Notes: generated by a model not told the origin, from the sequence alone. Positions 17,181 through 27,278 are shown, counted from the first letter of the stretch. The stretch is DNA of 64,000 bases from an uncultured Methanoregula sp. (GCF_963662735.1 NZ_OY759744.1:1034153-1098152), one strand, 5' to 3'. Numbers and translations: made by a program.

Positions 17181-17756
17181 TCAGGCAGCCCGCACGCTGA
17201 TCTCCATCTCTGCGATATGCCGGTAAATTTTTGCGGTTGCCCCCTGCGTCCACCGGTCGAAGACCAGCGACTGGAACGGCTGCCAGATTACCACCCACAT
17301 GAAGATGATGAGGATGTTCTCGACCACTTCAGCAACGGCGTTCCCCTTGAACTGCGAGCAGATCGCAATGCCGATGATTGACGGGATACAGACTGCAACC
17401 GTCAGCCGGAACTCGCGCAGGCCGGTTCTCTGGGTCAGCCGCCGGTCCCGGATGAAATCCTCTGCCCGGAGCCGGAAATGCGCCCGCGTTGCTGCAATGA
17501 TAGCGTCCGCTCTCCCGGACGACAGGTCCGATGCCGGGAACAGGAGTTCGAGCCTCCCGAATGCTTCTTTTCCCAATCCTCTCGGCACGTCAAGCACGGT
17601 CCGGAAGATCCGGTCCTCGGCGCTGTCACCGAGCTGCCGGATATTCTCCGGAGATGGGTCGTCCCCGTCATAGAACTGGGCGATCGATCGGAACGGTACG
17701 GATACGAAATCTCTGGTGTGTCCGGTAGTATCTGTCATAAGAAATCCATCCATCAT
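17181..17756 (-). CDS. Unknown two-helix membrane protein
   Basis: I do not recognise a family. 191 residues (185 if the start is the internal ATG at 17738). The first 125 residues are soluble and mixed alpha/beta, with a basic stretch (FIRDRRLTQRTGLREFR). Two hydrophobic segments follow (VAVCIPSIIGIAICSQF and ENILIIFMWVVIWQPF) separated by a short charged loop, then a soluble tail. It lies just upstream of the DUF308 gene in the same direction with a 64-bp gap holding that gene's own promoter, so it is probably a separate transcript. Confidence 0.65.
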   Translation of the reverse strand: MMDGFLMTDTTGHTRDFVSVPFRSIAQFYDGDDPSPENIRQLGDSAEDRIFRTVLDVPRGLGKEAFGRLELLFPASDLSSGRADAIIAATRAHFRLRAEDFIRDRRLTQRTGLREFRLTVAVCIPSIIGIAICSQFKGNAVAEVVENILIIFMWVVIWQPFQSLVFDRWTQGATAKIYRHIAEMEISVRAA

Positions 17757-18042
17757 TCATCGGGGGAGCCTGCTCACTATTGCCGGGACCGGGGTAAGTG
17801 CAGTGAGAATCGCCGACGCTGTACGTTTCATTTCGGTCTGCCGTTATAAATATCGTTTCCCCTCGATCGTGTCCCTGCTGGTGGATATGGGCGATGGCTG
17901 GTACCTCCCGGGTCAGCATCCGGCCCGGGCCCGGCTGCGATGTGGTGCAATGCCTATTCCTCCGGTGTCACGGGCTGCAATCATGAGGAAGTACTCTTTA
18001 AGGAAAAACAATCAACTTCCCTCTTATCAGGTGCTGATATGA

Positions 18043-19491
18043 ATGACTGAAACTGCTGCTCCCCGGAAAATGACGCCGAAAGAGCTCATGATCGTGATCG
18101 TAATATCCCTTGGTTCATTCATGGCCGGCCTCGATGCCACGATCGTCAACATTGCCCTTCCCGCGATCGCGAAATCATTCGATGTGTCGACGGTCGCCGT
18201 TTCCTGGGTGCTCAACGCGTACCTCATCATACTCGTGAGCCTGCTCCTCGCGGCGTCACGGCTCGGCGACATGAAGGGATACCGGAATATTTTCCTTGGC
18301 GGTTTTGCCCTGTTCACGCTCGGCTCGGCGCTCTGCGGTCTTTCGCCCACGCTGGATGTCCTGATCCTCTCCCGGATGCTCCAGGCGGTCGGGGGAGCAA
18401 TTATCTCGGCTCTCGGGGCGGTCATGGTCACCTCGTACTTGTCCGCCTCCCTTCGCGGCCAGGCCCTCGGGATCGTAGCCATGTTCACGATGCTCGGGGC
18501 AGCTCTTGGCCCGGTTGTCGGCGGGTTTCTCACGAGCGCCTTTTCCTGGCAGTACATCTTCCTCGTGAACCTCCCGGTGGGAATCGTTGCCATCATCCTC
18601 GGCATGCACATCCTTCCCCGGCTGGACCCGGTTGCCCCGGAAGCAAAGATGGATCATGCCGGGATCGTGCTCGTCTTCGTTGCGCTCGGCACACTCATCT
18701 TCGGCCTGACAACGCTCGAAGGGGCAACGCCCGTTCTCGGTGCTGCAGCGCTCGTTGTCTCGGCGGTGTTCTGGATCCTTTTCTTCCTGTTCGAGAAGAG
18801 GACCGGCGAGCCGCTCATCAATCTCGGTCTCTTCGCAAACCGGGGGTATACCCTCCAGAACATCAACGTGATGCTGATCCAGATGGCGATGGCAGGCGTC
18901 ATGGTCATCATGCCGTTCTACCTGGAGATGGTGAAAAAGATCCCGGCAGACAATGCCGGTACCATCCTGCTGGCACTGCCCATCGGCATGATCCTGACAG
19001 CCCCTCTCGCCGGAAAAATTTCTGATGTGATTGGCACGAAAAAACCGATCATCACCGGTTTTGTCATCTGTACGGCTGCCCTCTTCCTCCTCTCCACGAT
19101 CTCGGCTCACACGAGCGTGGGGCACATCGGCATCTACCTCTTCCTTCTCGGGGCCGGTACGGGAATCGCATTCTCACCGCTGAACAGCGCGGTGATGGGC
19201 GAGTGCCCGGTGAAAGACCGGGGGTCAACGAGCGGCCTGGTCAAGATGATGACAAACCTCGGGTCATCGCTCGGGGTGGCAACCGTCATGCTGGTCGCCA
19301 CGATCGCCGCGGGTCCCAAACTGGCAGAAGTCTCGTCGCATGCCTTGTCATCGGCGGATCTTGCAAGTGCATTCGACGCCACGTTCCTCTTCTGCATGGT
19401 GCTTGAGATCCTCGGCATCGTCCTCATGCTTGCGGTTGCGGAGAAGGAGCCGTCCGGCGAGAGCTGCAGCGAAGCGGGGATCGGGATTTAG
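18043..19491 (+). CDS. MFS transporter, DHA2 (EmrB/QacA) family
   Basis: A 482-residue drug:proton antiporter-type exporter with about 14 helices. The N-terminal family motif is SFMAGLDATIVNIALP; motif A-like RLGDMKGYRN follows helix 2, and GAALGPVVGGFL is the antiporter motif C in helix 5. Members export hydrophobic cations and antibiotics; the substrate here is unknown. AGGTG about 8 nt before the ATG supports the start. The upstream 286-bp gap (17757-18042) contains no gene that I can support. Confidence 0.92.
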   Translation: MTETAAPRKMTPKELMIVIVISLGSFMAGLDATIVNIALPAIAKSFDVSTVAVSWVLNAYLIILVSLLLAASRLGDMKGYRNIFLGGFALFTLGSALCGLSPTLDVLILSRMLQAVGGAIISALGAVMVTSYLSASLRGQALGIVAMFTMLGAALGPVVGGFLTSAFSWQYIFLVNLPVGIVAIILGMHILPRLDPVAPEAKMDHAGIVLVFVALGTLIFGLTTLEGATPVLGAAALVVSAVFWILFFLFEKRTGEPLINLGLFANRGYTLQNINVMLIQMAMAGVMVIMPFYLEMVKKIPADNAGTILLALPIGMILTAPLAGKISDVIGTKKPIITGFVICTAALFLLSTISAHTSVGHIGIYLFLLGAGTGIAFSPLNSAVMGECPVKDRGSTSGLVKMMTNLGSSLGVATVMLVATIAAGPKLAEVSSHALSSADLASAFDATFLFCMVLEILGIVLMLAVAEKEPSGESCSEAGIGI

Positions 19492-19579
19492 AACGGAAAT
19501 TTCATTCTCTCACTTTTTCTCTCGCTTTTTTCCTGGTACAGCAACACGGTTATTTTCCCGGCAATGAAGTACTAATGCA

Positions 19580-21961
19580 ATGCCTCCTCCGGATCCCGCT
19601 TCCCAGGAATATTCGGATATCCCGTCAGCTGATCCGGCAGAAACAGCACTCTTTTACGATCTCACCCGGTGGAGGGAGCAGCTTGCCCGGAGTATTGCGC
19701 GGAACAATCTTGCCCTGCGGAGCGCCGGGATTGCAATCGCGACGAACCGGATCCTTCTTGCGCTCGTTTTTTTCCGGGCCGCAGAAGATCGCGGGTTTGT
19801 CCCGGAAGGGACCCTCGCAGGTATTGGTCACGAAGCGGAGAACCGATCGGTAATTTCCGGACTATTCCCGTATACCGCTGAGCTGTACCGGGATGACGAT
19901 CTCCCCGCGGGTAACGAACCGGAACCTTCCGGTGATCTCATCGTAGATGACCGCGTGGCCGCAGCGATCCTCCGGGACATCACTTCGCCGTGCCGGAAAT
20001 ACAATCTCGCAGCCATGAGCGAAGAGACCCTGGCGCAGGTCTTCTCCCGGTATCTTGCCCGGACCGTGCGGAGGTCTGCCACCCACCAGGCAGCGATCGT
20101 CGATACTCACGATACAACACTCTCCCGCGGTACCGCTATCCCGCCCCTTCCGGCCTTCCGGTACATGGCGGAGCACGCGATCGAGGGTGCACGCAAGGGC
20201 AGGTCTCCCCGGGATCCGCTCCCGATCCGCATGCTCGATCCCGCGTGCGAAGCGGGCAGTGCCGTGCTGGCAGCATACCGCCGGCTGCTCACACTCAGCG
20301 GGAGATCACCAACTCCCGATGAGCGCCGGGAGATCCTGCTCCAGTCCATTCACGGTGTGGATATCAGCCCCCACGCAGTTGCCACAACGCGGATGCTCCT
20401 CTTCTTCCTGCTCATGGGTGACCGGCATCCCCGGCATTCCCCGGAGCCGGCCCCGGCATTTCTGGATTCCGCAAACCGCATATTCCGGACATTGCGCCAC
20501 TCCATCCGGTGCGGGAATGCCCTCATCGGCCCGGAAATAACAGCAGACGAATCGTGGATGTTCTGCCCGGTCCGGGACCGGCACAGTCTCAACCCGGTTT
20601 CCTGGAACGACCAGTTCACTGAGGTCAGGGCTGCCGGCGGTTTCGATGCGGTGATTGGCAACCCCCCGGAAGGAACGGTGGAGGAACGCGAATGGATCCA
20701 GCAGTATTTCCAGCGGCATTATGCCACGTACCACCCGGCTGCGGACCGGTCTGCCTATTTTGTCGAGAAGGGGCTTTCACTGCTCCGCCCGGGTGGCACG
20801 CTCTCGTTTCTCATGGGCACCCGCTGGCTCCGGGGTGACGGGGGATCGCCCCTGCGGGCGCTCCTCCTGACCCGGCAGATCGTGGAGATCGCCGAATTCA
20901 GCGACACGGAACTCTGCAACCTGCAGATCCGGCATGCCGCGATGCCGGTTCCGTTCATGGTCGTGCGGGGGGATCTCCGGGCCATGCAGCCGGAACGTCC
21001 GGACATGGCCGGGCAGGAACGGTTTCCGGTTGATCCCGCCGGGCTCAATGCCGGGGGGTGGTCGCTTTGCGATACCCGGGAGGAGGAGATCCTGCGAAAA
21101 GTGGAGCGGAGCGGGACCCCGTTCGAGCATTTCTGCATGGGCGAGACCGGGTGCGGGACGGCGAAACGATTCGATGAACGTCTTTTCCTCGATGCAGCGC
21201 AGCGGGAACACCTGGTGAAACGGGACCGCCGTTCAACAACGCTTATCCGTCCGTTCATTGCAGGCAGCAGGATCGGCAGGTACGATGCCGGAGGAACCGG
21301 CCGGTACATGATTTTTCTGCCGGCAGGCCTGGCGGAAGAAGGAGCCTCCCGGGAAAAGAAGAGCATGAACCGGTGGTTCCGGGACCGGTACCCGGCCATT
21401 GCCCGGCACCTGAAGGACCTTGCGCCGATCTCCACCGTGCCGGCGGGTGGGGAGGCACTATCGTACGAGACCCCGTGCCGTGAAGTGTTCCGGACCAGGG
21501 ACCAGCCCAAGATCCTCTTTCCCTGCCGGTGCATTGCGCCGGTTTTTACGTACGATGCCGGCACCGGCGTGATCGATCGCGATGCCGGGTATATCGTGAC
21601 TTCCAGCCTGTACCTGCTGGGAATTCTCAACAGCCGGCTCGCCCGGTTCTGGTTCACGCGGAAACACCAGAAGAAAAATTCTGCCGGGCTTATCGTGACC
21701 GCGGACGCTCTTGCCGAATTTTACATTCACACGCCGGATTTTGACCGGCCCGAAGAGATCGCCCGGCATTCCCGGATCGAATCATTTGCCCGGAAAATGC
21801 TGGCCTATCATGAGCAGCTGGCCCGCGAGCCGGACGAACCAAAACGGGAATGGTTCCGGATAAAAATTGACCGGACGAACCGGCAAATCGATGGGCTGGT
21901 GTACGAATTGTATGGGCTGACACCGGAGGAGATTGCCTTCGTGGACTCATCATCGTCGTGA
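19580..21961 (+). CDS. N6-adenine methylase-like protein (Eco57I/TaqI type) with degenerate catalytic motifs
   Basis: 793 residues resembling the methyltransferase plus specificity half of type IIG/Eco57I enzymes. An N-terminal helical region (1-210) is followed by the SAM motif MLDPACEAGSAVL (about 217-229), the catalytic-loop region FDAVIGNPPEG (about 355-365), the FVEKGLSLLRPGGTLSFL strand, and a TaqI-like C-terminal specificity region (SSLYLLGILNSRLARFWF). Both key motifs deviate: DPACGSG is DPACEAG, and the base-flipping NPPY/F is NPPE. It probably binds DNA without methylating it. No PD-(D/E)xK nuclease domain is seen. The next gene, convergent, is an unknown 148-residue protein. Confidence 0.75.
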   Translation: MPPPDPASQEYSDIPSADPAETALFYDLTRWREQLARSIARNNLALRSAGIAIATNRILLALVFFRAAEDRGFVPEGTLAGIGHEAENRSVISGLFPYTAELYRDDDLPAGNEPEPSGDLIVDDRVAAAILRDITSPCRKYNLAAMSEETLAQVFSRYLARTVRRSATHQAAIVDTHDTTLSRGTAIPPLPAFRYMAEHAIEGARKGRSPRDPLPIRMLDPACEAGSAVLAAYRRLLTLSGRSPTPDERREILLQSIHGVDISPHAVATTRMLLFFLLMGDRHPRHSPEPAPAFLDSANRIFRTLRHSIRCGNALIGPEITADESWMFCPVRDRHSLNPVSWNDQFTEVRAAGGFDAVIGNPPEGTVEEREWIQQYFQRHYATYHPAADRSAYFVEKGLSLLRPGGTLSFLMGTRWLRGDGGSPLRALLLTRQIVEIAEFSDTELCNLQIRHAAMPVPFMVVRGDLRAMQPERPDMAGQERFPVDPAGLNAGGWSLCDTREEEILRKVERSGTPFEHFCMGETGCGTAKRFDERLFLDAAQREHLVKRDRRSTTLIRPFIAGSRIGRYDAGGTGRYMIFLPAGLAEEGASREKKSMNRWFRDRYPAIARHLKDLAPISTVPAGGEALSYETPCREVFRTRDQPKILFPCRCIAPVFTYDAGTGVIDRDAGYIVTSSLYLLGILNSRLARFWFTRKHQKKNSAGLIVTADALAEFYIHTPDFDRPEEIARHSRIESFARKMLAYHEQLAREPDEPKREWFRIKIDRTNRQIDGLVYELYGLTPEEIAFVDSSSS

Positions 21962-22208
21962 AATCACCGTCGGAGAAAAAAACGGCCGCAATGGCCCTCC
22001 GGTTCGCGATCTTTCTGAAGATGACCTGAAATATGCCCCAAAAAAGGGGACTGCTGTAAGCCCGCTAAATTGCAGGGTCGAAATCCCTGAAAATCGGCCC
22101 AATAATGAAAAAAACCATTTAAATTAGTATTTTGTCCGGGCGTGGACACCATTTCCGCCACTCAAAAAAGTGCCTTCGTCCGATTGGCAATCCGGGCATT
22201 TTGCGGGC

Positions 22209-22655
22209 TTATTCGACATCATCCCTCTTTTTGGGTGCCAGGGATATGTCGATCCTGTAGGGTGCCTTATCCCACTTTTTTTCATCGTAGTGGGTGTTCC
22301 GGTAATTCTCAGCAGAGTTGAATTCGATCTCCATGGTCGTCCCCGGCAGAATATAGAACCGGCGCCAGGCCCGCTCGTTCTGCGTCCGGACCCAGAGCTC
22401 GCGAAGAACATTCTGGGGCAGGGGCAGGGATCGCAGCTGTCCCACTTCATCCGGGAATTTTTGTTCAATGATGACATCATCATCAATCGCGTACCGGACT
22501 TTTTTTAATTTGACCGCGGCAATAACGGCCGGCCGGAAAATAAATCCATCAAATGGAAGATCGGTAAGCGTATTTTTCAGCCAGCAAAAACCCATCCTTT
22601 CTGCACAGCGCCCGGCTTCCTCAATGATAGTTGTTGGTTTTTTGCCCCGCACCAT
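22209..22655 (-). CDS. Unknown soluble protein, possible PD-(D/E)xK-like fold
   Basis: 148 residues, no signal or membrane segment, no family recognised with confidence. The segment LPFDGFIFRP-AVIAAVKLKKVRY has the strand-Asp-strand-Lys rhythm of PD-(D/E)xK nucleases, but the acidic residue before the lysine is absent (AVKLK), so activity is doubtful. The rest (LRSLPLPQNVLRELWVR, RRFYIL, IEFNS) is unremarkable. It is convergent with the degenerate methylase across a 247-bp gap. A/T boxes (AAATATTT) near 22679-22702 are a plausible promoter. It could equally be a general conserved methanogen protein. Confidence 0.6.
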   Translation of the reverse strand: MVRGKKPTTIIEEAGRCAERMGFCWLKNTLTDLPFDGFIFRPAVIAAVKLKKVRYAIDDDVIIEQKFPDEVGQLRSLPLPQNVLRELWVRTQNERAWRRFYILPGTTMEIEFNSAENYRNTHYDEKKWDKAPYRIDISLAPKKRDDVE

Positions 22656-22826
22656 GGATCTCTTCCCGGTTTCTCCACAAATATTTGCGCTGAAATATTT
22701 CTCTAAAAGAATGAATCAAAAGAATATACGCTTTTCTGAAGTAAGGCACGAGCTTTCAAAACCAGAACAACCCTCGATTTCCAGGAACATTTCATCTGCT
22801 CGGGAATACCGGCCAATCCGGTCCGA

Positions 22827-25052
22827 TTATTGTTCCCCGGTAATCCGGTATGCACCTTCCGGTACCGTGATCTCGAACCGTGCTCCCCTGCCCGGCTCCC
22901 CGGCCTCCGTTATCGTAATACCGGTAAGGGAGAGAATCTCCCGGGCGATAAACATCCCGAGCCCGGTATTTTTCCCGAATCCCCGTTCGAAGATCTGTTC
23001 TTTCTCATTGGCCGCGACGCCAATCCCGTTGTCTTCCCATACCACGACCAGGTTTCCATCTGACTGGCAGGAAGACACCCGGATCTCCGTAACACGCTCG
23101 CCGTGGCGGATTGAATTTTCAAGAAGGTTGGAAAAGACTTTCTCAAGCATCGGGTCGGCATGTACTGAAATGCCCCGGACATCGGCACTCAGGGTAACCG
23201 GTGCCGGGACAAGTGAGCGGGGCATGACCGCATCGAGTTCCAGCCACTGGGGCTCATGGGTACCGAGATCCTGGTAAATCCGGGTAAATTCGATCTGGGA
23301 TTTGATCGCGGCAGCAGTGGATCTCATCTTCCCCAGATACTCAGTCAGCGTGGGATCGTTGCATTTTTTTTCGGCGATTTTGAGATACCCGAGGAATACC
23401 GTAATCTTGTTGAGGATATCGTGCCGGGTGATGCCGTTGAGCAGCGTGAGCTGGCGGTTTGCCAGACGGAGTGCCTCTTCCGCTCTTTTGCGCTCGGTAA
23501 TATCCTGGTTTGCGCCGTGGGTCTTGATCGTCCGTCCCTCTGCATCCTTCGTGATCCGGATCCGTACGACAATATGCCGGACCTCGCCGTCCCGGCGGAT
23601 TATCCGGTGTTCCACGTCCGACACGTAATGCGGGTCGGTTGTTTTTATCGCTTTTTCCACTTCCTCAGCAACCATGCCCCGATCTTCCGGGTGGACAAAC
23701 TCCCGGGCGTACGCTTCGGCGGTCATGAGGCTGCCGCCTTCACGTTCCGTGGTCGTTCCGTACAATGCATAGAACCGGTCATCGAACGTGAAACAACCCG
23801 TCCTGACATCAAATTCCCAGTTTACCAGGTGCGCAAGGTCCATTGCTTCCGCAAGGTTATGCTGGCTCTCCCGGAGCGCTTCTTCAGATTTCTTGCGCTC
23901 GGTGATGTCGATGTATGTCCCGAGAACTCCCATGACATCTCCTTCGGCATCGTGGAGGGGAATTTTGGTTGTGAGAAGCGTAATGGTAGTTCCCAACGGA
24001 GTTTTCTGGGGCTCTTCAATGAATAGCCTGGGTATCCCGCTTTCGATCACGGCGCGATCATCGCTGCGGTACCGGTCAGCCTGCTCCCGCCAGCCCATTG
24101 CGTAATCGTCCCTGCCAATGATATCGCCGGGTTTTTCAAACCCGGCATCCCGGGCAAACGATGTATTACAGCCGAGGTAGACCAGGTTCCGGTCTTTCCA
24201 GAATACCCGGACATGGATCGAGTTCAGGATACCTTCAAGGATCTGCCGGGCATTCCAGTTCTCCCCCTCAGCCCGCATGCGCTCCGTAATGTCGTGAATA
24301 ACCCCCAGGACTTTGAGCGGAGTGCCCCCTGCATCTCTCTCGAGACGGGCAATGGAATGTATCCTCTTTGCACATGAGCCGTCAGCCGGATAAATGAGGT
24401 ATTCGATATTGTACTCTTTTTCCCCGGCAATCAGGTCAACAAGAGCCTGGTGAACCCGTTCCCTCTCCAGGATGCAGTTTTCTATGTCTGCTATCGGGAA
24501 ATTGCCGGCTACCGGAGGATAACCGAAAATGCGGAGCCCCTCGGCAGATCCCCAGATGGTATTGTCGGCAAGATTGTATTCCCAGCAGCCGGTGTGACTG
24601 ATCTCCTGCGCCATCCTCAGCCGTTCTTCGTTAATCCTGAGTGTCTGTTCGTGGTCGTGAAGGTTTTTTTCCATCCGCCGCTGCTGTACGGCCTGCCGGA
24701 TTTTATGGGAAAGTTCGGTGAACTGGGACTCAGGTTCTCCCCCTTTCTGGAGATAGAAGTCCGCACCGCTGTTGAGCGCGTCGATTACTATCTCTTCCCT
24801 GCCCTTACCGGTGAACAGGATGAAGGGGAGGTCCTTGTGGATTGCACGCACCGTCTTCAACAGGGTGATGCCATCCATTTTAGGCATCTGGTAATCCGAA
24901 ACCACTGCATCGTAGTGCCCGGAAGTAATACGGTCAAGCCCCTCTTTTCCCGAGCGTGCGCAATCGACAGAGAAATCCTCCTTATCCTCTAAAAAAAGTC
25001 TGCCGATCTCAAGAAGATCAGGATCGTCATCCACATAGAGAACAGAGATCAT
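22827..25052 (-). CDS. Hybrid sensor: receiver, PAS domains and histidine kinase
   Basis: A soluble signalling protein, 741 residues from the ATG at 25052, where the receiver domain begins directly (MISVLYVDDDPDLLEIG); the frame continues upstream but no domain does. Order: receiver (1-120, phosphoacceptor in VVSDYQMPKMDG, Lys in FYLQKGG), three PAS/PAC units (about 145-530), a short dimerisation helix with His in GITRHDILNKI, and an ATPase domain (VFSNLLENSIRHG, WEDNGIGVA, GLGMFIAREIL). No output domain or adjacent regulator is present. This N-terminal receiver plan is typical of methanogen kinases. Confidence 0.9.
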   Translation of the reverse strand: MISVLYVDDDPDLLEIGRLFLEDKEDFSVDCARSGKEGLDRITSGHYDAVVSDYQMPKMDGITLLKTVRAIHKDLPFILFTGKGREEIVIDALNSGADFYLQKGGEPESQFTELSHKIRQAVQQRRMEKNLHDHEQTLRINEERLRMAQEISHTGCWEYNLADNTIWGSAEGLRIFGYPPVAGNFPIADIENCILERERVHQALVDLIAGEKEYNIEYLIYPADGSCAKRIHSIARLERDAGGTPLKVLGVIHDITERMRAEGENWNARQILEGILNSIHVRVFWKDRNLVYLGCNTSFARDAGFEKPGDIIGRDDYAMGWREQADRYRSDDRAVIESGIPRLFIEEPQKTPLGTTITLLTTKIPLHDAEGDVMGVLGTYIDITERKKSEEALRESQHNLAEAMDLAHLVNWEFDVRTGCFTFDDRFYALYGTTTEREGGSLMTAEAYAREFVHPEDRGMVAEEVEKAIKTTDPHYVSDVEHRIIRRDGEVRHIVVRIRITKDAEGRTIKTHGANQDITERKRAEEALRLANRQLTLLNGITRHDILNKITVFLGYLKIAEKKCNDPTLTEYLGKMRSTAAAIKSQIEFTRIYQDLGTHEPQWLELDAVMPRSLVPAPVTLSADVRGISVHADPMLEKVFSNLLENSIRHGERVTEIRVSSCQSDGNLVVVWEDNGIGVAANEKEQIFERGFGKNTGLGMFIAREILSLTGITITEAGEPGRGARFEITVPEGAYRITGEQ

Positions 25053-25302
25053 CGCATTGACCTTGACATATCGGTGATCTACAGAAGAGTACGCTGATAC
25101 AAAAACGTTCCCCCTTGACATAAAGACAAATGCAGAGGCACACTGTTATTGATCCAGAGTTGTTTTATTCCGCGTGTTCCCGGACAAGATTGCGATTTAC
25201 CCGCCAATACCGGTCGCAACGCACTGTGGATTCCGGGAGTGGGCCCGTTATGCCCGGACAGGGCTATCACATCCTCTCACGATGATCCGGAATCCTGCGG
25301 CT

Positions 25303-27273
25303 TTATTTTCCGCTTGTTTTTGCCAGGTTCACCCGCTCCAGCGCCAGCGCTGCCTGGCTCGCAAATGCCGTGAGAATCCGTTCCTGTTCATGGGTGATAA
25401 CTCCCTCGGGTTCGGAAGGCTTCACTCCCATTATTCCAAGTACCTGGTGCGAACTTTGGAGGGGAACGTATCTGAGGGGCGATCCATGGAGCGTATCGGT
25501 GTCGTAACCTGCGACGGCTCCATGCTGGAATGCCCAGGTTGCAACTGCTATATCATCGGCGTTGAGCAGCAGTTTTGGACTTGTGACGTGGACAACCAGT
25601 CCGTTCTCTTCCGGGAGGAGAAATGCCGTCTCCCACTGGAATATTTCCCGGATATGTTGTGCTACTGCATTGATGATTGAATCAACATCAACTGCCCGTG
25701 CAAGATCCTGCGAGAGGGCATAGAGGGTCCCCGTCTCTTTCTCACGGATCTGCGCTGCATCGGCATATTCGCGTGCACGCCCGACCAGCAGGCTGACCAG
25801 CGCACCGACAATGATCATACCGGCAAACGTAATGAGGAACTCGGTATCGGAAACCCGGAAACTCAGGTATGGCGGGATAAAGAAAAAATCAAACGCCAGC
25901 ACACCGATGACTGCGGTAAAGATTGCCGGGCGCAATCCTCGTCTCCAGGCAACGGCAACCACGCCCAGCATGAACAGCATGGCGAGATTTACCGGGGAGA
26001 TGAATGCATGGATCAGCCAGCCGATTGCGGTGATAATAGCAACAAGGACCAGGCTTGCAACATAATCCTTCGGTGGTGTTGCCGGAAGCAGGGGCTCCAT
26101 CTCCCCCGGTGGGGGTGAATCGTTTTCCTGGCTGCTGATAACGTAGATGTCGATGGTGCCGCTGTTGTGGATGAGCTGGTCCACCACCGATCCAAAAACG
26201 AATTCCTGCCAGCGGGGACGGAGTGTTTTGCCTATGATGATCCGGGTGACATTGTGCTTGCGGGCATAATCGATTGCAGTGTTTGCCACATTGACCCCGA
26301 ATACGGTGGCAGTTGTGGCTCCCAGGGTTTCTGCCAGGTGGAGCGTTTTTGATACCTGCTCCTTGCTCTTGTTTGAGAGGCGGTGATGGGAAGGAGTCTC
26401 AACATAGAGAGCGCTCCACGGGGCATTCATACGATCTGCCTGCCTGCGGGCGGTCCTGACCAGCCGTTCGGACAATGGGCCCGGCCCGATACAGACCAGC
26501 AGGCTGTCTCCTGCGGCCCAGGGTCCCGGGATGGCGCGGGTCTGCATGTAGGCAAGCATCTGGTCATCGACGCGCTCGGCAGCCCGGCGGAGCGCAAGTT
26601 CCCGCAGGGCGTACAGGTTGCCTTCGTTGAAGAACTTTTCAAGGGCCCGGGCCGCCATATCGGGAACGTACACCTTGCCTTCCCGGAGCCGCTGAAGGAG
26701 TTCCGGCGGAGCAAGGTCCACCAGCTCGATCTCGGTAGCCTCATCGATCACGCGGTCAGGGATCGTTTCCCTGACTATGACTCCGGTGATCTGGGCCACG
26801 ACATCGTTGAGACTCTCGACATGCTGGACATTCAATGTTGTATAGACATCAATGCCGGCATCGAGCAGTTCCTCGACATCCTGGTACCGCTTCAGGTGAC
26901 GTGAACCCGGTGCATTGGTGTGGGCGAGTTCATCGACAAGCACAAGGCGTGGATGGGCTGCCAGGATTTCATCGAGGTCCATCTCCGGAAGCGTCACGTT
27001 CCGGTATTCGATTATCTTCCGGGGGATGATGTCGAGTCCTGTTACCAGTGCTTCTGTTTCTGCCCTGCCGTGCGTCTCTACATAGCCAATCCGGACATCC
27101 ACACCCTCGCGTTTTCTGAGGTGGGCTGCCTGGAGCATCTCGTACGTTTTTCCGACTCCTGCAATGTAACCCAGGAAAATCTTGAGCTTTCCCCGGCATT
27201 TCTGCCGCTCTTCACTCTGTATATGCGCGAGCAGGGTGTCGGGGTCAGGGCGACATTCCGGTGGGGAGACCAT
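25303..27273 (-). CDS. kdpD: KdpD-like protein lacking the histidine kinase domain
   Basis: Potassium-sensor family protein. Order in 656 residues: KdpD N-terminal nucleotide-binding domain (Walker A GYIAGVGKT near 34-42; VDELAHTNAPGSRH), a universal-stress-like domain (about 245-370), four membrane helices (about 400-500), and a GAF-type domain to the end. It stops where full-length KdpD (about 890 residues) would begin its His-box and ATPase domains, with no frameshift or broken continuation downstream. There is no KdpE gene in the window. It lies 5 bp after kdpB. Regulation of the pump by direct contact or through another kinase is possible, but inferred. Confidence 0.88.
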   Translation of the reverse strand: MVSPPECRPDPDTLLAHIQSEERQKCRGKLKIFLGYIAGVGKTYEMLQAAHLRKREGVDVRIGYVETHGRAETEALVTGLDIIPRKIIEYRNVTLPEMDLDEILAAHPRLVLVDELAHTNAPGSRHLKRYQDVEELLDAGIDVYTTLNVQHVESLNDVVAQITGVIVRETIPDRVIDEATEIELVDLAPPELLQRLREGKVYVPDMAARALEKFFNEGNLYALRELALRRAAERVDDQMLAYMQTRAIPGPWAAGDSLLVCIGPGPLSERLVRTARRQADRMNAPWSALYVETPSHHRLSNKSKEQVSKTLHLAETLGATTATVFGVNVANTAIDYARKHNVTRIIIGKTLRPRWQEFVFGSVVDQLIHNSGTIDIYVISSQENDSPPPGEMEPLLPATPPKDYVASLVLVAIITAIGWLIHAFISPVNLAMLFMLGVVAVAWRRGLRPAIFTAVIGVLAFDFFFIPPYLSFRVSDTEFLITFAGMIIVGALVSLLVGRAREYADAAQIREKETGTLYALSQDLARAVDVDSIINAVAQHIREIFQWETAFLLPEENGLVVHVTSPKLLLNADDIAVATWAFQHGAVAGYDTDTLHGSPLRYVPLQSSHQVLGIMGVKPSEPEGVITHEQERILTAFASQAALALERVNLAKTSGK

Positions 27274-27278
27274 GAATC

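Noticed and set aside
19580..21961. Reading the methylase-like gene as an active type IIG restriction-modification enzyme
   Set aside because: No nuclease motif was seen in the N-terminal region and both the SAM and catalytic motifs are altered (DPACEAG, NPPE).
22827..25121. Longer start (25121) of the sensor kinase
   Set aside because: The receiver domain begins at the ATG at 25052; the 23 extra residues have no domain character.
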